A stretch of 64,000 nucleotides of DNA, taken from positions 15,829,886 through 15,893,885 of the forward strand of contig CM022677.1 in the NCBI GenBank assembly GCA_012295275.1, read 5' to 3'. The translations under genes were made by a program, and so were the position numbers. The first letter of the stretch is position 1; every line of letters begins with the position of its first letter. Of this stretch, positions 13,431 through 26,346 are shown in pieces. Source of the stretch: Chrysomallon squamiferum (Eukaryota > Mollusca > Gastropoda > Neomphalida > Peltospiridae). The notes below the pieces were generated by a model. The model was not told the origin of the DNA. It made no database searches and saw nothing but the letters and a program-made list of their open reading frames with translations.

Positions 13431-14879
13431 AATACGAGTATGGTTTATACGGTGAATACCTCTTTTTCTGTTTCTTTCACACATACAAAGATACAGTGAA
13501 TCTGAGTGATGCACATTACATCATGTTTACCTCTTTCCATGACTGAAAATGTGAGCATATGTCGCATCCGATTCATGCTTGGATTCACACAAACATAAAA
13601 CATCCGAATCCATTTGAATTCTCGTGAAATATTTCCAAAATTCAATTAAACTGAATATCCAACAAGTAAAAAGCTACCGAATTAAAAATAAAAATACTCT
13701 GGCTGTCAAACATCAGTTCACACTGGTTTGAAAAGCGTAGCATACATTCGAATCTGTGTATGTTCGAAACATCGTGGTTTATCGAGACTGGTCTGGCCTG
13801 AACGTAATTGTATTTAGTATTTAACTAAGAAGTAATTAATTTGTTTATTCTTACAAAAATTATTACAAAATTTGTAGAAATTAATTCTGGTTTGAGACAA
13901 ACATGTGATTTCCTGTCTATTATCGCAGCCAAAGTATAATTGGTGGTGTTTGAAGAAGTAATTCTCTGTCAGATTATCTCAAGTATCTATTTACAATTAA
14001 CTCAGATTTTTCAAATTAGGACAATTATAATGTATTCATTTCTGAGCTAAAAATGAAATTTTGAAAATAACCATGATAATTATAAATATTATTAATATAA
14101 ATAAATAAATAAATAATTGCGATAATAATTTTAAAAAATAATAATAAATAATAAAATAAATAAATAAAATAAAAATAAAGTTAAATTAAAAAAGAAAAAA
14201 GCAGCACAAAAACAAAAAGAAAAACGGGTTAAAAAGCAGTTTTATCTATTCTTAAAAAAACAAGCAACCCCCCACCCCGAATCTACCACCACAAAACAAA
14301 ACACTTCCTTTATTCATTTATTTTAATTATTATTATTATTATTATTTTATTTTTTTTTTTTTGCTACCAGGCCTTTTTCTGAGGAGAACGGATTCTATTG
14401 TAAATATACAGAGGACTCGAATGTGTCCGTCTATTCGGCCGAGATGATCCGAACGGTCACGATCAGTTTTACGATACTGGGTCAGCGAGACTCGTGGTTT
14501 TGTTTATCAAGACTACAGTTAACTCCATACCTACCCGGTCTAGAAAGTTAGTGTTTATAAACCGATGTTGGCAAATTAAGGTACGCCGATAAGTCCAATG
14601 TATTGAACTACGAACAAACCTTTTATATCAAATAAATATCTGAGATTAATACTGGTTCTTGTGTTATATCTTATAGAATACTGGTTCTTGTGTTATATCT
14701 TTTTACCATCACACTTCACAGTTGCCGAAACGGAAATTCGGTCGCGATTTATTCTCAGAAATTCTGACTAAATAATTTATAATTTTAGTATTTTAGGTAA
14801 CTTTTCATTATTTTTATTTTTTATTTTTTTTTAAACTACAATTTATTTTTTAGGGTTATCACTTTACAGGATAAATTAG

Positions 14880-15055
14880 CCTTCTGCTGACCAGAAAAAA
14901 AGCCAAGGATGACCACTTGACCATGTGTGTAGTGAAGAGTTCAATGAAGAACAATCACTTCTGCAGTCCTGGCAGTTAAGAGAAATTTGTACAGGCTCAG
15001 ACAATCATGTGCTCAACATGTTTGTAAACAGATGCTGGGTATAATGGACAAGTAA
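14880..15055 (+). pseudogene. Possible further EGF-like fragment
   Basis: Upstream of the EGF-like exons, plus-strand frames give DHVCSEEFNEEQSLLQS and, in a shifted frame, RQSCAQHVCKQMLGIMDK. Cysteine spacing is EGF-like but no clean exon boundaries or single frame could be drawn. Confidence 0.3.
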
Positions 15056-15235
15056 TTCAGTTTACTACCAGATTTTATAAATTACTTAATGCCACCTGAG
15101 AATGTTTTAATATTAATATCGTTAATTACTTCTATAATTTTTATTTGTTTATTAAATTTTTAAAGTGATAAAAAAAAACTGAAGAAAAAAGAAACCAAAA
15201 AAAGTTTTTAAAATAATAAATTACTTTTGTTTCAG

Positions 15236-15989
15236 ACTCAGAATGTAGAAGTCAGGGTTTGACTTGGGAACAGATTTGTCATAAAGCTGAAGGCAGTTTA
15301 TATCACTATGGTTACTACTTAAAAAAAGTATGAGAAAGGTTAGCATTTGTGTTTCTTTGAACTGTAGTAAAAAGTGCAAGTCTTGTCTCACATGGAAAAG
15401 TTCTTGGTTTCACAAATAATGAAATACACTTTTTACCTTATTATTATTATTATTATTTATATCTAAATGAGTGTACATCAGTTGATGCCAGTATTACTAA
15501 GTATACTGATACTTGTATTAACAGAATCACTGGATTCACTTGTTCCTGTCCAGCTCGGAAGAAACTTGAAAATGACCCGACAACATGTGTTAGTAAGCAG
15601 AATTTCTCATTTCAAAATTCAATATTATAAAAATAAATTTTTAATATTTTAAAAACATAATTATATTTTGAAATTTGAAGCAATTTATTCTGTAAAATTA
15701 GAAATTTCTGATCATATTTAGATTATACTTTTAATATAATTTTATAAATTTTGTTTTATAAAAAAATACTAACAATAATTTAATTTATTTGTTTTAAAAT
15801 TAAATTTTATTTTCCTCTCAGTCATTGTCAGTGTAAAGCTGGCTGGGTGGTGTGTGATGTGAAAACAACAGAGATGAATGTAGTGTTTCAACAGTTTCAT
15901 GTCAAGCAAACAGCAACTGCAAAAACCTGCCAGTCTCCTATCATTTGAATGTAAGACAGGATATCACAACTTGTCAAATGAATGTATAG
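15236..15989 (+). pseudogene. EGF-like module exons, frame-broken
   Basis: Plus-strand exons of an extracellular EGF-repeat protein. Exon 15236-15327 (after tttgtttcag) reads SECRSQGLTWEQICHKAE. Exon 15472-15592 reads DTCINRITGFTCSCPA then RKKLENDPTTCV, the second half of an EGF domain, with donor gtaagc. Exon 15822-15989 (after tcctctcag) reads HCQCKAGWVV in one frame, DECSVSTVSCQANSNC in a second and ECKTGYHNLSNECI in a third, before donor gtgagt. The third exon therefore needs two frame changes. This is either a decayed copy or local assembly error. An assembly gap starts 70 bases on. Confidence 0.72.
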
Positions 15990-16060
15990 GTGAGTAGGGT
16001 ATACTTAATAAATAGTTAATTATTCAATTACTAAAAATTTGGTAACAAGTTGAAATTATA

Positions 16061-16260
16061 NNNNNNNNNNNNNNNNNNNNNNNNNNNNNNNNNNNNNNNN
16101 NNNNNNNNNNNNNNNNNNNNNNNNNNNNNNNNNNNNNNNNNNNNNNNNNNNNNNNNNNNNNNNNNNNNNNNNNNNNNNNNNNNNNNNNNNNNNNNNNNNN
16201 NNNNNNNNNNNNNNNNNNNNNNNNNNNNNNNNNNNNNNNNNNNNNNNNNNNNNNNNNNNN
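16061..16260. other. Assembly gap (200 N)
   Basis: Exactly 200 N, a placeholder length. It lies between the EGF-like exons and the start of the duplicated region. Confidence 1.
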
Positions 16261-17804
16261 TGAGACAAGATAAATAATATTTTAAATTGTTTTAAAACTC
16301 GTAAAAATAACAATTCAGAAATATGTTTTAAATTTTGTTGTAAAAGAAAGTAATAGATAATAGATATGAAAGACGTATAAAGATAATAAAATGATGACAA
16401 TTCGATTTAAACACTGAAATAATATTTACATTAGGAAAAATTAGAATGTAATTTTTATATTCAGTGTTTCTACAACGACATATTGTTTTCATCTACATCC
16501 AGTGGTTATTAATTATAAAGGTATTTATTTATTTATTTTTTAAACTTTTCTACCCAGTGTTCTACACTTGAACAGTTTTAATATGTTCTTTTCTTTGTTT
16601 GTGCACGATGTATACTGCAGTCAGATTAGCTTTCTTGGGCGGGGGTTGTTTGTTTTGTTTGGGTCAGTTTTTATATATTTTAATACAAATGTAAATTTTA
16701 AATGTTTATTTCACAGTGACCATTCTAGTAAAGTAGATAAAGGAGTATTTGTAAGTTAGTTTTTAAATTAATTTGTTCCTGTCTGTTTTATGACAGCATT
16801 GACTGTCTGACCACACTGAGGTGGAGAAACATTTCCCTAGTCACCTCCTTTACTCCTTTTTATCTTTACAGACCTAACACAATAGAAATATGCTGTAACA
16901 AAATCGTTTATCATTGTTAATCTTCATGTATTTAGTCATTTCATAGACGAACAGTATAAATGTGTTTGTCTTGACTCATTATTTCATTACATTGTGTCAC
17001 TTTTCACTTGATTCACTTTAATCACTCTTTAATACAGTTTTAAACAGACACGCACTCACACCACACACACTAATATTAATAATCAAAAGAAATGTTACTA
17101 CAGTAGAACTGAAATTTCACAAATATATTAAAACGTATTCAATTTCATGTTTTTATTTAACATTTCAGGAAAAGACACCCGAAAAAAGCAAAAAATATTT
17201 CATGAAAGTAATATGCTACCATTGCCTGAAAATAATAAAGAAGTCAATTCTTCATGATTCTTAGAATCTAAATTTAACTGATAAAGCCATAAATAACAAA
17301 TACCGCAAATAAAAGTAGAAATCCAGCGTTCCCCCGAAATAAAAAAGTATATGAGAGTAGTCTCCCTTCAGCTATAGTTTGTTTCTTTCTTCTGTTTGTG
17401 GGGTTCTCAGTGTACGTCACTGCACCCCACAGAAAATCGCTGTTAATGAAACGTCGTATATAGTTGTATAAAGAGTAATACATGTAAATGGGTAGGTACG
17501 TTCCAGGAATATCAATTTTCATACAATATAAACAATATACCGTGTCTATTAATAAATAACTAAAATATAAACAATAAAAATAAATACAGTAGACGCTGTC
17601 AAAACCGGATGATTCACTGAGACCAACGTGATATACCGGTTTAGACAGAGTGCAGATTTCTAAAGACTAAAATAACATTAAACTGGAATATTTTATTATT
17701 ACTAATGTTATTGGTCTATCAGTTGTCAGATGATAAACAGTCTGACATTGAGTATTGCGTTTTTTTTTGTTGTTTTTTTTGTTTTTGTTGTTGTTGATTT
17801 TTGT

Positions 17805-18335
17805 ATTTCTTTCTCTGTCATGGCCTCCAAGTTTAACATTAATTGCAAAAGCTGCTTTTGATAACAACTGATTTCAGATATTTTTGAAAGAAACTGTTTT
17901 AATGTCTTCAATTTCAGCATCACTGATAAAATCATGATAGAGAACAATTTTCGGTGAGAAATGCAGAATCTCTTTTTTAGCAGGCTTAAGAATTAGAAGC
18001 GGATTTTTAATATTGTAATGGTAGCGACATTTCAAACGATGTCGCCGTCGTACTTCAATAACGTCTTCACCACGACAGAGAGCATCGAAAGTTGTTTTTT
18101 CTTTAACTCTGGCATTTTTTCTCTTTTCTTTCCTAAGTTTTGATATACTTGAATACTTTTTCCTTCTGTTCGGAGCACGTTCTAATCCACGAGCTAACAT
18201 TAACTGTTCATTTGACAAATTTAAAACTTGTTCTATCTGTCCCGGTAATTCTCTACTGTGTATTTCATAGTCATGAAGTTTTAACCGAGATACGTTCTGA
18301 ATTTTTCTGTTCTTACTTTCTCAAGACTTGTCTCA
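17805..18335 (-). pseudogene. Prolyl 4-hydroxylase alpha subunit fragment
   Basis: The minus strand is open from about 18330 to 17874 without introns. It shows SRLKLHDYEIHSRELPGQ, then FDALCRGEDV, LKCRYHYN, FSPKIVLYHDFISDAEIE. These match the linker and start of the catalytic domain of collagen prolyl 4-hydroxylase alpha (the CRGE, CRY and HD-xxSD-EIE blocks). After that the frame breaks. A shifted piece, SKAAFAINVKL then EAMTE, looks like the next part of the domain with a deletion. The iron-binding histidines and the rest of the domain are missing. An A-rich stretch on the same strand (about 17815-17755) follows it. The fragment lies only in this one copy of the repeat cluster. Confidence 0.85.
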
Positions 18336-21230
18336 ATCCAGATATGTACAGAAGAAAATATCACTTTTAAATTCCAGGAAATGCGCTGGGTATATTTTAC
18401 AAATATACTTTTTCTAAGCTGGAGTCAGTGAGATGGAGAAAGATGAAGTTGATTTTCAATAATTACACCTCAGCCTGTGTTCTTAATTTTCTGGTTATTA
18501 ATATTTAACCAGTAAACTTCAAGAGATGTGGTACTTGTTCGTCCTGTACAACGGCGAGTGTTTTGCGAAGAAACGTTTGGGTGAAACTTGTGAAGACAAG
18601 TCGGGCTGTGCAGACGTGTAGCTGACTGTCTGGATAACACGTGTTTCGGTAAAAAATCTGCTGTCCAGTTTTGTTCTTCCAAAATCAGTGTCGAGACATA
18701 ATAAAACATGTATCTGACATAATAAAACATGTATCTGAGTATTTACTAAAACACGAAACTTTGACGTACAGTGAAGTTTTCTAGACGTAATTTGTGACGA
18801 TGGACAGAGTTTACTTTTTATAAACAAATAAGGTTTCAGTTTTATATGAATAAACTGAGGTTCAACCAAATATAGTATAAAGAATATTTGCCTGAAATAA
18901 TCCTATTATTTCTTTTGTTACTTTTTTCTTTATATCCTGGTTCAAGTAGTCTTTCTTAATTATAATTTTATTGATCATTTTAATTAATATTATTGTAGTT
19001 GTTGTGTTTACAAGAATAAATCAATCAATCAATAAATATGATTTTACTTTTAATACCGAATGCACAATTTAAATAAAGGAGATTGGATATTTATATCATA
19101 TTAGGCGTATTATGTAGCTGAGAAGGCGGCAGTTTAATCTGATAATTTAAAAGCTGCAGGTAAAATTTTACTGATAACTGGAGGAGAAACATTATTATTT
19201 ACTTGATAGTAAAGACGTTATTGTTATCTTTTAATAGGATTAAATAAATGATATATTTCTTCTAGCTAACTGAAAATATCTTCATATCTCATAAAACACT
19301 AGTTCAGGAGGACAGGCATGTTTTCTATTATGTAACTTACAAAGTATAATATTAATACAATGGATATATCTCCTAGTAGAATAAAATGGACGTGAAATTA
19401 TCAGTATTTTTTTTATGAAGCAAAATAGAGGAAAATATAATAAAACATCACGTTATTTTCACTCAGTGTAAATTTATAATATAAACGTCGCTGGTTTTAT
19501 GTATTAACGCGAATTAATGAAATCTGTTCTGCTGTTAATCAAATATCACATTAATCTGGATCTGACCTTTTATTTTATAGTGGCATTCAGCGCTGGACTT
19601 CTAAATTCAGAAATAAATAACTAGATGTACAGGGGAAACCCTCTGTTGTGAAATATTTTTCTGTTAAACTGGATTACAATTTCTTCTTAACAAAAAAATT
19701 TAAAATTAATACTGAACACGTGAGAAGTTACATTTGACTTGAATTACAAAATTTGAGTTTGCAAAGCAAAGGACATTAAAATTAAAATTCACAGAGATAA
19801 GCTAAGTTTTCTGTTTTGTAAAACGCGACGTAATTCACATTTTATATATAAAACTAGCGACGTTTATTGATACTTAGTGAAAATAACGTGATGTTTTGTT
19901 ATGTTTTACCTCTCTTTGGCATCATAAAAGATACAATCTTACCTGAAGCTTTTAAAATATCAGATTAAACTAGCTCCGTCTCAAATACATTTATAATCAT
20001 ACATACTATTAACATCCATTATATAAATTGTGCAGTCGATATTAAAATTAAAATTATATTTATTTACTTATTTACTTATTTATTTATTTATTTATTTATT
20101 TCAGTTAAAGAAAATCAATGTAAATAATTCAAGCTATTTTTGGTTGAATCTCAGTTTATAAAACTGAAATCTTGGTAATTTGTAGAACGTTAATTCCGTC
20201 CAGCAACCTGTCCATAGTAAACTACACTGTACGTCAAAGTTTCAGTAAATACTCAAATACGATTTGTATCATGACTTGACTTTTGGAAGAACAAAACTGG
20301 ACAGCAGAATTTTTGCTGAAACACGTGTTATCCAGACAGTCAGCTACACGTCTGCACAGCCCGACTTGTCTTCACAAGTTTCACTCAAACGTTTCTTCAC
20401 AAAACACTCGCTGTTGTATAGGATGAGCAAGTACCACATGTCTTAAATATTCTGGTTGAATATTAATCACCAGAAAATAAAATTAAAAACACAGTCTGTG
20501 GTGTAATTATTGAAAATCACCTTCATCGTTCTTCTGCTTAGAAAAAGTGTATTTCCTAAAATACATATAACGCTTTGTCTGGAAGTAAACAAATTATCTT
20601 TTCTTCTATCACTACTACTGTCAGGAAGAGAGAGAGAAAAAAATAAAACGAAAACAAAAAAATTAAGCTTTTGTTAATAATACGAATAATACTCGCTAAG
20701 TATCAACTCTACAGCTACTGTTGAAAAAAGGGTACATAACTCTCTATTTCGCTGCAGAAAATTATGTTCTGTTCTTTATTCACTTTTAGATATTTAGTTT
20801 TATAATAATCATGTGATATTTAGTTTTGTAATAATCATGTGATTTTTTCTTGTATAATCTCTAATACAGTAAATAAAAATGACGTTAATCCACAAGCGCG
20901 CGCTATAATTCTGATTATCCACTGATCTTCTATAAAACAAAATATTTTATCTTGCGCATTCTGCGTTAGTAAATGTAAGTAATGTGTCAAGTTATAAAAT
21001 GTCATATTATTAATCTATCATCTTCTCACCTTTTCAAGTATAATCATACATTGGTAATTAAAAAAAAGAAAAGAAATAAGAAATCCAGAAGCTGATTTAA
21101 TATGTTCAATATACACCTCTCACCTACATACTAAATTATAAAAAATGTTTTTTTTATATACGATATAAATATTTATTTCTCTATTTATTTATTTATTATT
21201 ATTATTCTCCAATAACTGTCTCGCTCATTA

Positions 21231-21268
<38 letters not shown>

Positions 21269-21344
21269 CTTTTTCTCAATAAAGAGGATTGAAAAGTGGA
21301 TATGTCCAGGTTACTTGTCTGTGTGAAGCTATAGCTACGTCATA

Positions 21345-21490
21345 AAATATATTGACATCCAGACTGGAGCGATGATGTTAACTTTTGAAGTCTTACGGAT
21401 ATTGAGAAGTAAAGAAATCAAATAAAGATTAGAACTGTATTTTCTTTATATTACTATTGCTGTTGTCGTTGTCGTTGTTGTTGTTGTTTT
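21345..21490 (+). repeat. Copy of dispersed gactggagcgatgatgtta element
   Basis: Begins gactggagcgatgatgtta and runs through a gtt-rich block. Related copies are at 28855-29065 (plus) and 35730-35480 (minus, partial), and the downstream half recurs at 24000-24140. Confidence 0.8.
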
Positions 21491-22850
21491 ATGTACAATT
21501 GAAATTTCTCAAATATATTAAAACATATATACTTTCATGTTTTTATTTAACATTTCAGCACGCCAGCAAAAGACACCCGAAAAAAGCAAAACAATTTCAA
21601 TAAAGTACATTACCTGTATCTAATAAAGAAGTCAACTGTTCGTGATTCTTAGAATCTACATTTAACTGAGAAAACATTTAAAGCACAAATACCGCAAATA
21701 AAAGTAGAAATCCCGCTTCCCCTCGAAATAAAACATTATATGAGAGTAATCTGCCTTCAGCTATAGTTTGTTTCTTTCTTCTGTTTGTGGGGTTCTTGGT
21801 GTACGTCACTGCACACCACAGAAAATCGCTGATAACGAAACGTCGTATATAGCTGTATAATGAGTAATAAATGTAAATGTGTAGGCACGTTCCAGGAATA
21901 TCAAATTACTATAAACAATATACCGTATCTATTAATATGTGATAAATAACTAAAATATAAAGAATAAAAATAAATACAGTGGACGCTGTCAAAACCGCAT
22001 GATTCATTGAGACCAACCTGATATACCGTTTTAGACAGAGTGCAGTTTCCTAAAGACTAAAATAACATAAAACTGGAATATTTTTTTTATTAAAAATGTT
22101 AATGGTCTATCAGTTGTCAGAGAATGAAAAGTCTGTCATTGATGACTCCTAGTAGAATAAAATTGACGTGAAATTATCAGTATTTTTTATGAAGCAAAAT
22201 AGAGGAAAATATAATAAAACATCACGTTATTTTCACTCAGTATCAATTTATAATATAAACGTCGCTGGTTTGATGTATTAACGTGAATTAATGTAATCTG
22301 TTCTGCTGTTAATCAAATATCACATTTATATGGATCTGACCTTTTATTTTATAGTGGCATTCAGCGCTGGACTTTTAAATTCAGAAATAAATAACTTAAT
22401 GACTAGATATACAGGGGAACCCTCTGTTGTGAAATATTTTTCTGTTAAACTAAATTACAATTTCTTCTCAACAAAAAAATAAAAAATTAAAATATTAATA
22501 CTGAACACGAGAGAAGTTACACTTTACTTGAATCACAACATTTTAGTTTGCAAAGCAACCGACATTAAAATTAAAATTCACAGAGATAAGCTAAGTTTTC
22601 TGTTTTGTAAAATGACACGTAATTCACACTTATATATAAAACTAGCGACGTTTGTTGATACTTAGTGAAAATAACGTGATGTTTTGTTATGTTTTATCTC
22701 TATTTTGCATCATAAAAAATACAATCTTACTTGAAGCTTTTAAAATATCAGATTAAACTAGCGCCATCTCAAATACATATATAATGATACTATTAATATC
22801 CAACATCCATTATATAACTTGTGCAGTCGGTATTAAAATTAAAATTATAT

Positions 22851-22893
<43 letters not shown>

Positions 22894-25199
22894 TTTCAAT
22901 TAAAGATAATCAGTGTAAATAGAGGTATTCATAATATTTCAAGCTATTTTTGGTTGGATCTCAGTTTATAAAACTGAAATCTTGTTAATTTATAGAACGT
23001 AAATTCCGTCCAGCAATTTGTCCATAGAAAACTACACTGTACGTCAAAGTTTCATGTTTCAGTAAATACTCAAATACGATTTGTATCATGACTTGACTTT
23101 TGGAAGAACAAAACTGGACAGCAGAATTTTTACTGAAACACGTGTTATCCAGACAGTCAGCTACACGTCTGCACAGCCCGACTTGTCTTCACAAGTTTCA
23201 TCCAAACGTTTCTTCACAAAACACTCGCCGTTGTATAGGACGAACAAGTACCACATTTCTTAAAATATTCTGGTTAAATATTAATCACCAGAAAATAATA
23301 ATAAAAACACAGTCTATGGTGTAATTATTGAAAATCACCTTCATCGTTCTTCTGCTTAGAAAAAATATATTTCCTAAAATACATATAACACTTTGTCTTC
23401 TATAAAAAAAAAAATTTTATCTTACTACTTGTCAGGAAGACAGAAAAAAAAAAAAAAAGATAAAATCGAAACAAATAAAATAAGTCATTTTGTTAATCTA
23501 TCATCTGGAAACCTTTTCTATGTATCAATCTACAGCTACTGTTAAAAAAAAAAGAACATAACTCTCTATTTCCCTGCAGCATGTTCTGTTTTGATTCACA
23601 GTTTTAGAGATTTAGTTTTATCTGTAATAAAAATTATTTTTTTGTTTTTTGTATAATCTCTAATACAATAAAAAATGACGTTAATCCACAAGCGCGCGGA
23701 ATAATTCTGATTATCCACTGATCTTCTATAAAACAAAATATTTATTTTTTTTTATTTTGCGTTAGTAAATGTAAGTAATGTGTCAAATTATAACATGTCA
23801 TATTATTAATCTATCCTCTTCTCACCTTTTCAAGTATAATCATACATTGGTAATTAAAAAAAAAGTATTAATAAATCCAGAAGCCTATTTAATATGTTCA
23901 ATATACACCTCTCACCTACATACTAAATTATAAAAAATGTTTTTATTATACGATGTAAATGTTGGTTTATTTATTTATTTATTTATTTATTTTTATTATT
24001 ATTATTATTATTGTTATTGTCGTTGTCGTTGTCGTTGCTGTTGTTGTTTTATGTGTGTACTGTAGCATTATAGTAAACATTACAGGTGTGATTTTACTGC
24101 GAAAACACTGTGTACATCAGAAATGTAGATTGGGCTTCCAGGTTAGCGTGTTTTTATAAACAACAGTAGAATTATATGTGAATATCAAGAACGCTTCCAT
24201 ATTAATATAATATTTTATTAACACAACTTGTTTCAAAGAACAGCTAAGTAGGTGTAATTTTACACGGCGTTATAAAAATACCGCCTTCACTATTTATGTT
24301 ACATGTTTTATGTTGTAAACAGAGGCGTAGCGGTAATATTATGTATTGAAAACACAGTGTATTGAAAAATAGAGGTATTGCTTTTGAATTAACAGTATTA
24401 GAAAACTTAATTTTGCATAATAAATAAATAAATAAATAAATATTAAGCTTAATTTTTCATTAACAGGTAAAACGTATCTAACAAGTTGAATAATGAATCA
24501 ACGTTTATCAATCTTTAATATTTTATTATTAAGATAGCAGAATTGCAGTTGAGAGGTGAGAGGCTCGATTAAGATGAATTAACTTCACCATGTTATTGAT
24601 ATTTGCAAGTGCATCTTTCTTAAATAGTAGAAAAGTCTAGAATGTAGAGAAACATTAACAGACGTTTTTATTATTAAAAGTATACTGAAAAGGTGAGTTC
24701 TGTAAATATACTGCGCTATTACAGATTAATTCTTAATTAACTGTAGAAAGTGATATTCTATTACCTCCCCTAAAAATTAAATTTATAATTAGACAATTAA
24801 TATTCATCTAGAGAGCTATATACAAATGTAAAATAGTACGGTTCTTTCGCTGAATTGAAATGTATTAGTATAAACAGGACTGGCTGAAGCAAATAAACTA
24901 TAAATATTGTCGTTCAGTTCCATTATATGTGGTAAACAGCGTTCATCATAATAACAAGAACAATTTTTTTGTTCATTACTGCAATACAAAGGACATTTCA
25001 GTTGCCGTTTACAGGAACAAACAAATAAATAAATAAATTTATTAATATTAATATTAATATCTAAGATCCTTCAGTATTTTAGGCATACGCAGAACCTCTC
25101 CCATTGAGATAACATATCATCACTGCTTTATTATCAATGTTTTCTGCAGTGTTTATCATTTCTTTTACTGAAGTTTCAATTACAGCGACACCTGCACTT

Positions 25200-25335
25200 A
25201 TCATTGTAATCTGAGAGGTAGATAGGTAGGTGGATAGACAGATAGACAGACAGATAGATGGAGAGTGAGACAGACAGACATATATATAGATAAATCCATA
25301 GACAGACATACAGACACACAGACAGAGAGAAAAAC
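25200..25335. repeat. Degenerate GATA/GACA tract
   Basis: Runs of gata, gaca and ga steps. Part of a larger region rich in such tetranucleotides. Confidence 0.9.
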
Positions 25336-25918
25336 CCAAAACTGAACTGAATAATTAAAATGACCAATAAAAGAAAAGTTATGAAAAGCGAGGTTAATGT
25401 GATATTATATAATAATGTATGTACGAACATTTTCTTACAAGTTTATTTGCCAATCAAATGTAAAATGTCTATCTCTATGTCCATCAATGTATCTGTCTGT
25501 CTATTATTTAATTCTATACATAAACACCGTCTCACTGATATCAACTTTTCGTATATAACTATCCTCTAAGGCAAACACGTATACCAAACTATTTCTTTCC
25601 TATGTGTGTGTGTCTGTGTCTGTGTGTGTCTATCTCTCTATCTGTTTATGTGTTGATAATTGTTTCTTTCTTTATAATACCGACTGTAATACTGACATAA
25701 CGACATTAACGATAAAAACAACAACACTAATTGCAATAAAACTACTTAAAATGATAAATAAAATAGTCATTCTGACCCCACATTCATGAGTAGTTTGGTC
25801 CTCGAATTTGTTGTACTGATTATTGCTATATAATCATTGTTACTACTAATAATAATTAGTCCTAATCATAATAGAAATCAAATTCAAAACTTCAATAAAC
25901 TAAACTCCTTGACAAACA

Positions 25919-26346
25919 TCACAAGAATACAATATCTTTAAAGTCTGCACCAGCTGGGATTTCGAGATTTGCGCAAGAATCAAGACAATACCAATTTGGG
26001 CACCTGTCACATCCTATGAACTCGTCAGAATTCATTCCATCATTAACTCTGCCACAGAGTTCACATTTTTCTTGTGTATCTACTACATCTCTGTCTTCTA
26101 GTTCAGGCTCATCACCATCAACGTTTTCTTTGACTGCATCCACCGGTTCTGCTGTAGCATTCAAATTGAACTGCCATTTTGACTTTGGTTTTGACTTCTA
26201 TTTCTTTGGTGTAATTTTGCCTCTAAAAAATTTGCCCTCTTTGCCTTTTCTTCTTCTGTCAATGCCTCGGCATACCTCATCCTTTTGATTTTATTGCCCC
26301 AAGTGGTGGAGTAAAATAGAAAGCATATTTCATGGCTAATTATCAC
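25919..26346 (-). pseudogene. PHD-like zinc-finger tail, probably transposon-derived
   Basis: The minus strand has RYAEALTEEEKAKRANFLE, a frame break near 26215-26165, then a Lys/Pro stretch, an acidic linker and a cysteine cluster: CELCGRV, EFIGCDRCPNWYCLDSC. The frame then stops where a following C-x2-C would be expected. Spacing resembles the PHD-type finger found at the C-terminus of many pogo/Tigger-like DDE transposases. The transposase core is absent. A remnant of a host gene is the alternative. Confidence 0.55.

Larger units (their letters stand above)
16261..24245 (+). repeat. Left side of large inverted/tandem duplication cluster
   Basis: This region matches 35480-38680 in reverse complement. 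It also contains its own copies: 17100-17755 matches 21490-22140 in direct orientation, 19365-21180 matches 22141-23960 in direct orientation, and 18420-19180 is an inverted copy of part of the same unit. A recognisable marker, a frame with SRQSATRLHSPTCLHKF, occurs at about 18500-18700 (minus), 20265-20445 (plus), 23080-23265 (plus) and 36000-36185 (minus). No transposase or reverse transcriptase is seen, so the unit could be a non-autonomous element or plain segmental duplication. Confidence 0.9.

Noticed and set aside
25176-25430. Frames of repeated Ser-Leu-Ser-Ile and Cys-Val
   Set aside because: Translation of GATA/GACA repeats.
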